64,000 bases of DNA from Gammaproteobacteria bacterium. GTDB lineage: Bacteria > Pseudomonadota > Gammaproteobacteria > Pseudomonadales > Azotimanducaceae. This document shows positions 7,360-16,039 of this stretch, piece after piece. How positions within the stretch are numbered: position 1 is the stretch's first letter; every line of letters starts with the position of its first letter. The stretch spans positions 1 through 64,000 of the forward strand of contig VXPO01000096.1 of assembly GCA_009839505.1 (NCBI GenBank). Direction: 5' to 3'. A program made the translations under genes and the position numbers. The notes beneath the pieces were generated by a model that saw nothing but the letters and a program-made list of their open reading frames with translations, was not told where the DNA came from and did not search any database.

Positions 7360-9345
7360 CTACGATGTAGCGACGTTGACGAGTTCCGCCCCCTCGACCA
7401 CGCGGTCTCCCGAGGCGCACAAGAGCGCCGTGACCTTGCCGGGGGATGGCGCACGCACCTGGTGTTCCATCTTCATCGCCTCCAGCACCACCAGTACCTG
7501 GTCCGCCCGCACCTGATCTCCTTCGGCCACGTTGACGGAGACGATCTGGCCGGGCATGGGGGCGACGATCTGTCCGCTGGCCTCAGCCACGCGATCGAAC
7601 GCGCCCGCATCCGGTTCGACGAGTGTCAGTCGCTCGGTGGCGCCGGCGCGCATGACGAATACCTCGGCGTCGGCGATCGTGATGCGGGCGCGGATGCCCG
7701 CGCCTTCGACCCGGGCCTCGAACAAGCCGTCGACCAGGCTCGCCCCGCCAAGGTGAACGTCGCCCTCGGACCCCGTGACATGGTAGTCACCACCCTCACA
7801 GACCACTCGCAGTCCTATGCGTTCGCGGGCGCGGCGAAACCGGACTGTCTGCACATGCGGCAGATTGACCTGGTAGCCGTCCGGCGCCCACGGACCACTC
7901 TCCCCGGCGGCCCCGGCGGCCTCGGCAGCCTCGGCGGCGAGAATCACGGCGGCCGCGGCGATCGCGGTGTCTAGCGCGTCCACTTCGGGCAGTAGCTCGG
8001 CGCCTGCCTCGCCGACGGTTCCCGTGGTGTAGGTTCCGGCGACGAACGCCGGTTGATCGAGCACGCGGAGCAGCCACGGCACGTTGTGTTCCACCCCGGC
8101 TAACTCCGTGTCTCGCAATGCGGCGCGAAGCATGGCGATGGCCTGTGGCCGATCATCGCCGTGGGCAATGACCTTGGCCAGCAGGGGATCGTAGTGGGCG
8201 GTTACCCGCGATCCGGTCCGAACGCCCGTATCGACGCGCACCCCGCCGGGAAACGAAACCCGGCGCAGTTCGCCGGTGGACGGCAGGAAGTTGACCTCGC
8301 CGCGGGTGGTCGTCCGTGGACTCTCCGCGTAGAGCCGCGCCTCGACGGCATGACCGGTCACGGCCAGTTCCTCCTCGCCGAATGCCAGGCGTTCGCCGGC
8401 GGCGATGCGCAATTGCCATTCCACGAGGTCCAGGCCAAGGATCGCCTCGGTAACGGGGTGCTCGACCTGCAGGCGCGTGTTCATTTCCAGGAAGTAGAAG
8501 GCGCCGTCCTCGACCACGAATTCCACCGTGCCCGCGCCGACGTAGCCCACGGCCCGCGCGGCTGCGACCGCGGCTTCTCCCATCGCTTGCCGGGTGGCGT
8601 CGTCGACGGTGGGTGCGGGGGCTTCTTCGATGACCTTCTGGTGACGGCGCTGCACTGAGCAGTCACGCTCGAACAGCGACAGCGTCCGCCCCGTTGCATC
8701 GGCGAGGATCTGGATCTCGATGTGCTTCGGCGCAGCGAGATAGCGTTCGAGCAGCAGGGCATCGTCGGCGAAGGCGGCCATGGCCTCGCGCTTGGCGCCT
8801 TCCAGGGCGCCCGCTAGGTCCTCGGCTTGGGCAACGACCCGCATGCCCCGTCCGCCGCCGCCCATGGAGGCCTTGACCAGAACGGGGTAGCCGATCCTCG
8901 CCGCTTCCCGCGCCAGGGTCTCGGCCGACTGGTCGTCGCCCGCGTAGCCTGGAACAACCGGCGCTCCGGCAGCCGCGGCCAGGCGCTTGGCCTCGATCTT
9001 CGACCCCATGGATCGGATGGCCTCGGCGGGTGGACCGACGAAGACCACGCCTTGCTGTACGACGGCCGCCGCGAAATCGGCGTTCTCGGACAGGAAGCCG
9101 TAGCCCGGATGCACCGCCTTGACGCCGCTGGCGCGCACGGCCCGCAGCAAGGCCTCCCGGTTGAGATAGCTCTCGGTCGCCGGTGGCGGTCCGATGTCGA
9201 TCGCCTCGTCGGCAAGTTGCACGTGCAGTGCGTCGGCGTCGGCGTCGGAGTGGACGGCGATGGTGCGGATACCCAAGCGCTTCGCGGTGCGCAGGACCCG
9301 CACAGCGATCTCGCCGCGGTTGGCGACCAGCAGGGAGTCGAACAT
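7360..9345 (-). CDS. Acyl-CoA carboxylase biotin carboxylase / biotin carrier subunit (methylcrotonyl-CoA carboxylase alpha type)
   Basis: A 661-residue protein combining biotin carboxylase (MFDSLLVANRGEIAVRVLR at the N-terminus, ATP-grasp loop GGGGRGMR, RDCSVQRRHQKVIEE) with a linker and a C-terminal biotinyl domain. The biotin-accepting Lys is in VLEAMKMEH (about K625). The start ATG at 9345 is set by this conserved N-terminus; the frame remains open further upstream but overlaps the preceding gene. It lies 20 bases downstream of the carboxyltransferase gene, so the two are co-transcribed. The pairing with an MCC-type beta subunit suggests 3-methylcrotonyl-CoA (leucine degradation). Propionyl- or geranyl-CoA specificity cannot be excluded by eye. 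Confidence 0.9.
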   Translation of the reverse strand: MFDSLLVANRGEIAVRVLRTAKRLGIRTIAVHSDADADALHVQLADEAIDIGPPPATESYLNREALLRAVRASGVKAVHPGYGFLSENADFAAAVVQQGVVFVGPPAEAIRSMGSKIEAKRLAAAAGAPVVPGYAGDDQSAETLAREAARIGYPVLVKASMGGGGRGMRVVAQAEDLAGALEGAKREAMAAFADDALLLERYLAAPKHIEIQILADATGRTLSLFERDCSVQRRHQKVIEEAPAPTVDDATRQAMGEAAVAAARAVGYVGAGTVEFVVEDGAFYFLEMNTRLQVEHPVTEAILGLDLVEWQLRIAAGERLAFGEEELAVTGHAVEARLYAESPRTTTRGEVNFLPSTGELRRVSFPGGVRVDTGVRTGSRVTAHYDPLLAKVIAHGDDRPQAIAMLRAALRDTELAGVEHNVPWLLRVLDQPAFVAGTYTTGTVGEAGAELLPEVDALDTAIAAAAVILAAEAAEAAGAAGESGPWAPDGYQVNLPHVQTVRFRRARERIGLRVVCEGGDYHVTGSEGDVHLGGASLVDGLFEARVEGAGIRARITIADAEVFVMRAGATERLTLVEPDAGAFDRVAEASGQIVAPMPGQIVSVNVAEGDQVRADQVLVVLEAMKMEHQVRAPSPGKVTALLCASGDRVVEGAELVNVATS

Positions 9346-9365
9346 GCGCGCCGCGAACCCTTCGC

Positions 9366-10976
9366 CTACATTCTGAAGATGCCGAAGCGGCCGTCGTTGG
9401 TCTCGGGCTCGCGCGTGGCCACGGTGAGCGCAAGCCCGAGTACGCGCCGCGTGTCCACCGGGTCGAGCACGCCGTCGTCCCACAACCGTGCACTGGCGAA
9501 GTACGGATGCCCCTCCGACTCGTACTGGGTACGGATCTCGTCCATGAAGGCGTCCTGCTCGGTCTGCGGCCATTCCTCGCCCCGCGCCGCCATGCCGTCG
9601 CGGCGAACGGTGGCGAGTACGTGCGCAGCCTGCTCACCGCCCATTACCGACACCCGTGCGTTGGGCCAGGTCCACAGCATCCGCGCGCCGTACGCCCGGC
9701 CGCACATGGCGTAGTTGCCGGCGCCGAAGGAACCGCCGATGACCACGGTGAACTTCGGCACCCGGGCACAGGCGACAGCGGTGACCATCTTCGCGCCGTC
9801 CTTGGCGATGCCGGCGTTCTCGACTTTCTGACCCACCATGAAGCCGGTGATGTTCTGGAGGAACAACAGCGGCACTCCGCGGCGGTCGGCGAGTTGCACG
9901 AAGTGCGCGCCCTTCAGGGCGGATTCGGAGAACAGGATGCCGTTGTTGGCGAGAATCCCCACGGGAACACCGAAGATGCGCGCGAAGCCGCACACCAGGG
10001 TGTCGCCGTAGAGGGCCTTGAACTCGTGCAAATCGGAGTCGTCCACGAGCCGGGCGATCACTTCGCGTACGTCGTAGGGCGTTCGGGTGTCGGTGGGCAG
10101 GACACCGTAGAGCTCCTCCGCCGGGTAGCGTGGGTCGACGACATCCGCGGACGACACGGCGGCGCGGTAGCGGATCGGTGCGGCGGCGATGGCTTCCCGC
10201 GCTAGGGCGAGTGCGTGCTCGTCGTCCGCGGCCAGGTAGTCCGTCACCCCCGAGCGGCGCGAGTGGACATCGCCGCCACCCAAGGCTTCCGCGTCCACTA
10301 CCTCGCCCGTCGCGGCCTTCACCAGGGGCGGGCCACCGAGGAAGATGGTTCCCTGATTCTGGACGATGATCGCTTGGTCGCACATCGCCGGAACGTAAGC
10401 GCCGCCCGCGGTGCAGGAGCCCATGACCACAGCGATCTGCGGGATGCCCGCGGCAGACAGGTTGGCTTGGTTGTAGAAGATACGGCCGAAGTGCTCCTTG
10501 TCGGGAAAGACACCTGCCTGCATCGGCAGGAACGCGCCACCGGAGTCCACCAGGTACACACACGGCAGGCCGTTCTCCAGAGCGATCTCCTGCGCGCGGA
10601 GGTGCTTTTTGACCGTGATCGGGTAGTACGTTCCGCCCTTCACGGTGGCGTCGTTGGCGAGGACCACGCATTCAGTGCCCGCCACGCGGCCGATGCCGGC
10701 GATCAAGCCGGCGGCGGGAATGACGTCGTCGTAGAGTTCATGGCCGGCGAGCTGGCCGATTTCGAGGAATGGCGAGCCGCGGTCGAGAAGCCCTTGCACC
10801 CGGTCCCGCGGCAGCAGCTTGCCGCGGCTGACGTGGCGTTGCCGGGAGCGTTCGTCGCCGCCCAGGGAAACGCGGGCGGCAAGCTCCCGGAGATCGGCGG
10901 CGAGCGCGCGATGGTGCCGCCTGTTGTCCTCGAACGCAGGCGAGCGCGGGTCGATACTGGACTCGAGAACGGCCAT
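9366..10976 (-). CDS. Acyl-CoA carboxyltransferase beta subunit (methylcrotonyl-CoA carboxylase beta type)
   Basis: A 536-residue carboxyltransferase of the crotonase fold that moves carboxyl from biotin to the acyl-CoA. Recognisable segments are the N-terminal [15 protein letters not shown], the region [33 protein letters not shown] and FGGRIF-like [10 protein letters not shown]-terminal segments include [15 protein letters not shown] and [14 protein letters not shown]. Length and motifs fit methylcrotonyl-CoA carboxylase beta. It precedes the biotin subunit gene in a TetR-carboxyltransferase-carboxylase operon. The classical companions isovaleryl-CoA dehydrogenase and HMG-CoA lyase are not adjacent. 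Confidence 0.9.
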   Translation of the reverse strand: MAVLESSIDPRSPAFEDNRRHHRALAADLRELAARVSLGGDERSRQRHVSRGKLLPRDRVQGLLDRGSPFLEIGQLAGHELYDDVIPAAGLIAGIGRVAGTECVVLANDATVKGGTYYPITVKKHLRAQEIALENGLPCVYLVDSGGAFLPMQAGVFPDKEHFGRIFYNQANLSAAGIPQIAVVMGSCTAGGAYVPAMCDQAIIVQNQGTIFLGGPPLVKAATGEVVDAEALGGGDVHSRRSGVTDYLAADDEHALALAREAIAAAPIRYRAAVSSADVVDPRYPAEELYGVLPTDTRTPYDVREVIARLVDDSDLHEFKALYGDTLVCGFARIFGVPVGILANNGILFSESALKGAHFVQLADRRGVPLLFLQNITGFMVGQKVENAGIAKDGAKMVTAVACARVPKFTVVIGGSFGAGNYAMCGRAYGARMLWTWPNARVSVMGGEQAAHVLATVRRDGMAARGEEWPQTEQDAFMDEIRTQYESEGHPYFASARLWDDGVLDPVDTRRVLGLALTVATREPETNDGRFGIFRM

Positions 10977-10997
10977 GTACGGGGAGTATAGAGCCAG

Positions 10998-11597
10998 TCA
11001 GGCCGTTCCCCGCCGATGGGGATCGACAACGAGGGCGATCCGCCGCGCGACGTTCTCGGACGCTTCCTGCAGATCCTGGCCATCGTCGATGATGAGTCCC
11101 AGAAACGCCGATTCGATCAGCGACTCGATCACCTGTGCCATGGTTTCGGTATCGAGGTAGGCATCGAGGTCGCCTCGTTGCCGGGCGCCTTCGAGCAGGG
11201 CGCGAACGCGCTCGCCGACCGTCGGATCGACATGCCCGGCCACCGACCCGTCGACGCCGCGGACCGTCTCGGCGACGACTTCGCGCCACATCTCCCGGTC
11301 GTGCCGGTCTATGAAGGCCAGGCCAGACCGTGCCAGTCCTTCGGTCGCCGCGACTGGATCGTCGACGCCGTGCGGTCCGGGAGCCGGCTGGCCGGCCAGA
11401 TCCTCGGCGATCAGCGCGAGGCCTAGTCGGGCCTTGGAGGGAAAGTAGTTGTAAAGGGTCTGGTACGCCACTTCGGCCTCGGCGGCGATGTCCCGCATGT
11501 TCGCGTTGCGGTAACCTTCGGAGCCGATGCGTCGGGCAGCGACGGCGAGGATGTCGGCTCGCACACGGCGCTTCTTCCTTTCGCGAAGCGAGGCCAC
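10998..11597 (-). CDS. TetR family transcriptional regulator
   Basis: A 199-residue protein with a basic N-terminus (RERKKRRVRADILAVAARRI) and a TetR helix-turn-helix (MRDIAAEAEVAYQTLYNYFP). The C-terminal half is all-helical, as in ligand-binding domains of the family. The stop is 21 bases from the start of the carboxyltransferase gene on the same strand, so it probably leads the carboxylase operon and autoregulates it. It is also divergent from the LolA-like/FtsX operon, whose likely start is about 97 bases away, so it could repress that operon instead. The ligand is unknown. Confidence 0.9.
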   Translation of the reverse strand: MASLRERKKRRVRADILAVAARRIGSEGYRNANMRDIAAEAEVAYQTLYNYFPSKARLGLALIAEDLAGQPAPGPHGVDDPVAATEGLARSGLAFIDRHDREMWREVVAETVRGVDGSVAGHVDPTVGERVRALLEGARQRGDLDAYLDTETMAQVIESLIESAFLGLIIDDGQDLQEASENVARRIALVVDPHRRGTA

Positions 11598-11693
11598 GTT
11601 GTTTTGCCGTCACAGGAGTCCAGCGGAACTATCGCACGCGTCCCGAAGACCGACAACACGGTACGGCCGACGGCACGACGGGGCGCTCGGGTC

Positions 11694-12461
11694 GTGGTGA
11701 GGTTCGCGCTAGCAGTGGCGACGCTTGTGGGACTCGTCGTGGCGGCCACCGCTCCGGCCGGGGAGGGTCCGGCTGAAGTCACCGGCGAGAGCCTTCTCGA
11801 GGGCGCCCTCGACCTCACCCGCGGCATGTCCTCCTACACCGAGCTGACCATGACGATTCACCGCCCCACCTGGGAACGCGAGATGGCCATTTCGGCATGG
11901 ACCCGCGGGCGGGAGGATGCGCTCATCCGCTTCACCGCACCGCCCAAGAGTGCCGGCGTCGCGACGCTCAAGCGGGGTGACCGCATGTGGACCTATGCAC
12001 CGAGAATCGGCCGCGAGTTCAGCCTTCCATCGAGCATGATGTCCCAGCAGTGGGAAGGGTCGGACTTCTCCTACAACGACCTGTCACGTACCGACAAGTA
12101 CCTGCGTCACTACGACGTCAACATCGCCCACACCGAGGAACGCGACGGACACACGATCTACACCCTTGAGCTGATACCGCACGATGACGCTCCCGTGGTG
12201 TGGGGCAAGGAGACCCTGGTTCTGCGCGACGACTACGTCATATTGGCGCAGACGTTCTACGACCAGGGCCTCGAACCGCTCAAACGCATGCAGACGTTGG
12301 AGATCGGCGAGCTCGGCGGGCGTACCATCCCGGTGGCGATGCGCATGTCGCCGGTCGACGAGGACGACCGCTGGACGGAGATACGTTATCTCCGCGCCGA
12401 CTTCGACGCCGACGTCGAAGACGGCATGTTCACCACTTTTGCACTGAGGGGCGGACGTTGA
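11694..12461 (+). CDS. Outer membrane lipoprotein-sorting protein (LolA-like)
   Basis: A 255-residue protein if started at the GTG at 11694, giving the signal peptide VVRFALAVATLVGLVVAATAPA. An in-frame TTG at 11604 is possible but adds an unlikely 30-residue basic leader and nearly touches the divergent TetR gene. The mature part has the LolA/LolB-like half-barrel features of the 'outer membrane lipoprotein-sorting protein' family, including MTIHRPTWEREMAISAWTRG, KSAGVATLKRGDRMWTYAP and YFDxxG-like FYDQGLEPLKRM. Members act as periplasmic carriers with FtsX-type ABC transporters or RND pumps. It is the first gene of a five-gene operon and its stop overlaps the following coding frame. Confidence 0.85.
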   Translation: MVRFALAVATLVGLVVAATAPAGEGPAEVTGESLLEGALDLTRGMSSYTELTMTIHRPTWEREMAISAWTRGREDALIRFTAPPKSAGVATLKRGDRMWTYAPRIGREFSLPSSMMSQQWEGSDFSYNDLSRTDKYLRHYDVNIAHTEERDGHTIYTLELIPHDDAPVVWGKETLVLRDDYVILAQTFYDQGLEPLKRMQTLEIGELGGRTIPVAMRMSPVDEDDRWTEIRYLRADFDADVEDGMFTTFALRGGR

Positions 12462-12502
12462 CCGACCCCCGCCGAGATGCGCGTGCCGGGGATACCGGGG
12501 CG

Positions 12503-13726
12503 ATGTTCGTCCGGGTCGCCTGGCGCAACCTGTGGCGCCGGCGGCTGCGCACGTGGATGTCGGCGTCTGGAATGGGATTCGCGATCTTCCTGGTATCCGT
12601 CTCGATGTCGTTCCAGGCGGGCTCCTATGACGCCTGGATCGAGACCGCCACCAGCCTGATGGCGGGCCACCTGCAGGCGCAGCACCCGGCCTACTTCGAC
12701 AACCCGGAGGTGCGCTACGCGCTCACCGAGGGGATTGCGCTGACTCGGCGGTTCGAGAACGAGCCCGGCATTGTCGCCGTATCGCCTCGAACCGAGGCGT
12801 TCGCGTTGGTTTCCGCCGGCGAACGCAGCTTCGGTGCGCTCATCGTCGGCGTCGATCGGGAACGCGACATGGCATTGTCGAGCCTGCCGGACCACCTCAG
12901 TGCAGGCGAGTACCTGCCCGGCGCGGACAGCGCGTTCCTGGGCACCGCGCTGGCCGCCAATCTCGGCGTCGACATCGGCGACGAGATCGTCGTCCTGGGT
13001 GCCACCGGCGAGGGCGGCGTGGCCGCCTTGATGGCGCGGGTGGACGGACTGTTCGACACGGGTCGGCCGGAACTCGACCGCAGCGTGCTTCAGGTCGGCA
13101 TCGCCTCGATGCAGGCGGGCTTCGATCTCGGCGACGCCGTGCACCGGCTCGTCATCGAGACCCGGGATGCGCGTCACGCGTCGGATCTCAAGGCGATCCT
13201 TCAGGCGGCGGCGCCGATGGATGTCCGGCTGCTCGACTGGAACGAGCTCTTGCCCGAACTCGAACAGGCGATTCAGATCGACCGCGCGTCCGCGTCGATG
13301 ATGTACTGGCTGCTCCTGATCGTCGTCGCCATGTCGGTCATCAACGCCTTCATCATGACCGTGTTCGAGCGGACCCGGGAGTTTGGCATGCTGCTGGCCA
13401 TAGGTATGCGACCCAACGCGATCGTCGGCATGCTGGGCATCGAAGCGGTGTGCGTCTGGGCCATCGGCGTGGTCATCGGCATCGTGCTCTGCGTGGCGGT
13501 GGTGCTGCCGCTGTCCGCCATCGGCATCGACGTCAGCGGCATCGAAGGCATGGAGCAGTTGGCGGCGCAACTGATGATGCCCGACCGCCTGTATCCATCC
13601 CTCAACGTCAACGTACTAACCGAATCGCCGCTGTGGATGCTGGCGGGCACCCTCCTCGGCGCCCTGATCCCCGCCCTCCGCGTACGCCGCATGCAGCCCG
13701 TAGAAGCGTTGAGGGAGGAAGAGTGA
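12503..13726 (+). CDS. FtsX-like ABC transporter permease (LolC/E or MacB type), first copy
   Basis: A 407-residue membrane protein with the MacB/FtsX plan. It has one N-terminal transmembrane helix (after WRNLWRRRLRTWMSASGMGFA), a periplasmic domain of about 200 residues (residues 40-250), and three C-terminal transmembrane helices (MMYWLLLIVVAMSVINAFI; AVCVWAIGVVIGIVLCVAVV; ESPLWMLAGTLLGALIPAL). It ends with the cytosolic RVRRMQPVEALREEE that couples to the ATPase. The ATG at 12503 has GGGG upstream. An in-frame TTG at 12458 overlapping the previous stop is an alternative. Its stop overlaps the start of the second permease by four bases, indicating translational coupling. Confidence 0.88.
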   Translation: MFVRVAWRNLWRRRLRTWMSASGMGFAIFLVSVSMSFQAGSYDAWIETATSLMAGHLQAQHPAYFDNPEVRYALTEGIALTRRFENEPGIVAVSPRTEAFALVSAGERSFGALIVGVDRERDMALSSLPDHLSAGEYLPGADSAFLGTALAANLGVDIGDEIVVLGATGEGGVAALMARVDGLFDTGRPELDRSVLQVGIASMQAGFDLGDAVHRLVIETRDARHASDLKAILQAAAPMDVRLLDWNELLPELEQAIQIDRASASMMYWLLLIVVAMSVINAFIMTVFERTREFGMLLAIGMRPNAIVGMLGIEAVCVWAIGVVIGIVLCVAVVLPLSAIGIDVSGIEGMEQLAAQLMMPDRLYPSLNVNVLTESPLWMLAGTLLGALIPALRVRRMQPVEALREEE

Positions 13727-15024
13727 CTCGCGAGACGGGACCACCCGGCGGAGATCCCGAGAATTCGCGGAGCGAATTCTCCAACGCGCCCGCCAGGGGC
13801 CGCAACCGCATCCCGGTGCGCCTGTTGCTGCAGTTCTCCTGGCGCAATCTGTGGCGCCATCGGCGGCGCAACGGCATCCTGCTGTCCGCCATCGCCGTGG
13901 CGGTCGCCGGTGTGCTGCTCCTCAACACGCTGCTGCGGGGCATGCAGTACGACATGATGAACACCGCCATCGACAATCTGACGGGACATGTGAAGGTGCT
14001 GGCTCCCGGCTATCTCGACGACCCTGGTATCGAACGGGGCTTCGACACCCCCCCTGACTGGCAACAGGTTCTCGACCCGGATGCGGTGGAGGGTTGGGCG
14101 GCCCGGATCCGGGTTCCGGCGGTCATCATGAGCGAACGGGAGACACGCGGCATCCAACTGGTCGGCATCGACCCGGAACAGGAGTCCATCTCCTTCCTCC
14201 ATACCGCGGCCATCGAGGGCGAGCGCCTGACCGGGCGTGGCGACCGGCGTCTCGTCATTGGTCAGCGGCTCGCCGATGATCTGGCCACCCTGCCTGGACG
14301 ACGGCTGGTGCTGGTGACGCAGGGGGCCGACGGACGCACGCGCGAGGCGGGATTCCGCATAGCGGGCATCTACCGTGCCGAAATGAGCTTGGTCGAGAGT
14401 GCGTTCGTGTTCACCGGCCGGGATGCGCTGCAGGACCTCCTCGGTACGGGTGATGTAACCGAGATCTCCGTCCGCCTTGCCGACGCGCCTCGCGAAGCCG
14501 AGACGATGGCTGCGCTTGCCACCGCGTTCGAAGATCTGGATGTCCTGAGCTGGCGCCAGCTAGAACCGCAGGCCGCGACGATGGTGGCGTTCGCCGACAC
14601 CTCCATCTACATCTATTTCCTCATCGTCATGGGCGCGCTCGTGTTCGGCCTCGTCAACACCCTGGTCACCGCGGTGATGGAGCGCATCCGCGAACTCGGC
14701 ATGCTGCGCGCCCTGGGGATGCGGCCCCGTTCAGTGGTTGCTCAGGTGGTCACGGAGTCCAGCCTCATCATGGCCACGGGCGTGGCTATCGGCATCGCCG
14801 TTGCCGGCGGCGTGTTCTCGCTCGTCGCCGACGGCATCGACCTGACGGCTTTCGACGATAGCCTCGCGTCGTTCGGCATGCGACCGATTTTCGTACCCGT
14901 GGTCGAAGCCACGGACGTCGTGTTGGTCGCGGTGATGAGTCTGGCCCTCGGATTGGTCGCCAGTTTCTACCCGGCGCGGCGTGCCGTGAAGATCAAACCG
15001 CTGGAGGCGCTACAGCGACGGTAA
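13723..15024 (+). CDS. FtsX-like ABC transporter permease, second copy with palindrome-encoded N-terminal extension
   Basis: A 433-residue paralogue of the preceding permease with the same one-plus-three transmembrane plan (NGILLSAIAVAVAGVLLLNT; DTSIYIYFLIVMGALVFGLV; IMATGVAIGIAVAGGVFSLV; VLVAVMSLALGLVASFYPA). It has the coupling C-terminus RRAVKIKPLEALQRR. It starts at a GTG four bases inside the previous gene with a strong GGGAGGAA site. Relative to the first permease it carries about 30 extra N-terminal residues before RLLLQFSWRNLWR. Part of these (ENSRSEFSNAPARGR) is encoded by a 23-bp palindrome and a stretch resembling the MITE family described at 15707 and 22103. The pair probably forms a heterodimer like LolCE. 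Confidence 0.88.
   Translation: MTRETGPPGGDPENSRSEFSNAPARGRNRIPVRLLLQFSWRNLWRHRRRNGILLSAIAVAVAGVLLLNTLLRGMQYDMMNTAIDNLTGHVKVLAPGYLDDPGIERGFDTPPDWQQVLDPDAVEGWAARIRVPAVIMSERETRGIQLVGIDPEQESISFLHTAAIEGERLTGRGDRRLVIGQRLADDLATLPGRRLVLVTQGADGRTREAGFRIAGIYRAEMSLVESAFVFTGRDALQDLLGTGDVTEISVRLADAPREAETMAALATAFEDLDVLSWRQLEPQAATMVAFADTSIYIYFLIVMGALVFGLVNTLVTAVMERIRELGMLRALGMRPRSVVAQVVTESSLIMATGVAIGIAVAGGVFSLVADGIDLTAFDDSLASFGMRPIFVPVVEATDVVLVAVMSLALGLVASFYPARRAVKIKPLEALQRR
13759..13806. repeat. Palindrome and MITE-like fragment inside the second permease gene
   Basis: GAGAATTCGC and GCGAATTCTC form a perfect 10-bp palindrome around GGA (13759-13781). It is followed by CTCCAACGCGCCCGCCAGGG, a stretch that matches the internal part of the element at 22103-22371 at about 23 of 26 bases. 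It is read through in frame as part of the permease N-terminus. Probably a coding-sequence relic of the same repeat family. Confidence 0.5.
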
Positions 15025-15710
15025 TGGCGGAAGAAGTCGTCACATGCAGGCGTGTCAGCCGGACCTACGCCGAAGAGGCCGTGCCCGTGCACGCCCTCTG
15101 CCGGGTCGACTTCGAGCTCGCCGCCGGCGAGTGGGTGAGCCTGGCCGGTCCGTCGGGTTCCGGGAAGTCCACGCTGCTGCACGTCATCGGTGGCCTGGAT
15201 CAGCCTACCGAGGGTTCGATCGTCGTCGATGGTGTCGAGATCACCGGGTTGGCCGCCGCAGACCTCTCGGATTTGCGTCTGCACAAGATCGGGTTCGTGT
15301 TCCAGGCCTACAATCTCATTCCCGTGCTCTCGGCGCTCGAGAACGTCGAGTTCATCCTCCAGTTGCAAGGTGTCGGCAGGGCCGAAAGACGGCAGCGCAG
15401 CCTAGAGACCCTCGACTCGCTAGGCATCCCGGAACTGGCAGACCGCCGCCCCGGCGAGATGTCCGGCGGTCAACAGCAGCGGGTGGCCATAGCCCGCGCC
15501 ATCGTCACCAACCCCGTGCTGCTGCTCGCGGACGAGCCCAGTGCCAACCTCGACACCGCGACCACGGAGGAGCTGCTCGACGTGCTCCGCAACCTCAACC
15601 GAAGCAGGGGGGTGACAATCGTCACCGCGACCCACGATCCCATGGTCATGGGCTACACCAGCCGCCAGGTGAATCTCCGCGACGGTCGCGTCGTCACAAC
15701 CGGCTCCTAA
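15024..15710 (+). CDS. ABC transporter ATP-binding protein (LolD/MacB type)
   Basis: A 228-residue ATPase with Walker A GPSGSGKST (residues 42-50), Q-loop FQAYNLIP, signature MSGGQQQR (146-153), Walker B LLLADEP and the switch His in TATHDP. It falls in the LolD/MacB/FtsE class that powers mechanotransmission through FtsX-type permeases, not substrate transport through the membrane. The ATG at 15024 overlaps the previous stop (TAATG). Its own stop codon TAA lies inside the 4-bp CTAA target duplication of a MITE-like insertion, so nothing of the protein was lost. The operon evidently continued into the barrel gene before that insertion. Confidence 0.93.
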   Translation: MAEEVVTCRRVSRTYAEEAVPVHALCRVDFELAAGEWVSLAGPSGSGKSTLLHVIGGLDQPTEGSIVVDGVEITGLAAADLSDLRLHKIGFVFQAYNLIPVLSALENVEFILQLQGVGRAERRQRSLETLDSLGIPELADRRPGEMSGGQQQRVAIARAIVTNPVLLLADEPSANLDTATTEELLDVLRNLNRSRGVTIVTATHDPMVMGYTSRQVNLRDGRVVTTGS

Positions 15711-16037
15711 CCCGCATATCTCACCAAGTCGCTTTTGGCCATGACCCAACAGATTGGTTCTTCATGTGTTTTCGGGCATTTGGGAGACGATTGCTCATGA
15801 ACAGGTCGCGCTGGCCACGTCCTCGCCGGTCTTTTGGCCCCCTGCGCGCACATGCGACCTCAACCGTAGTCCCCGCTATGCTTTCCCCTGCGAGGGGCAA
15901 GCCCCTCGCGCTCCCCGGCCGAAGGCTCTCGGTCGCGAGCGCGCGCTCCAAGGAGCGCGTTCGCAGGGGGCCAAAATCCTCGAACGCGCCCGTCAGGGCG
16001 CGCATCACCGCGGCCCTTGGTGAGATATGCGGGCTAA
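15707..16037 (+). mobile_element. MITE-like element, copy A (323 bp plus CTAA target duplications)
   Basis: The left end CCCGCATATCTCACCAAG (15711-15728) and right end CTTGGTGAGATATGCGGG (16016-16033) are perfect 18-bp inverted repeats, flanked by CTAA on both sides (15707-15710 and 16034-16037). It has no credible coding sequence. Internal structure is a 15-bp stem (15832-15846 with 15962-15976), two 18-base mini-hairpins with AA loops (15891-15908 and 15942-15959), and a 7-bp stem CGCGCCC-GTCA-GGGCGCG (15985-16002). A homologous copy lies inverted at 22103-22371. The left duplication contains the stop codon of the ATPase gene, and the right one ends two bases before the next gene's GTG. It is presumably non-autonomous, because no matching transposase is in the window. 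Confidence 0.8.
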
Positions 16038-16039
16038 CG

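Noticed and set aside
15754-16023. Open frames inside the MITE-like elements as small proteins
   Set aside because: The frames differ between the two copies, contain frameshifts relative to each other and follow the palindromes; no ribosome sites.
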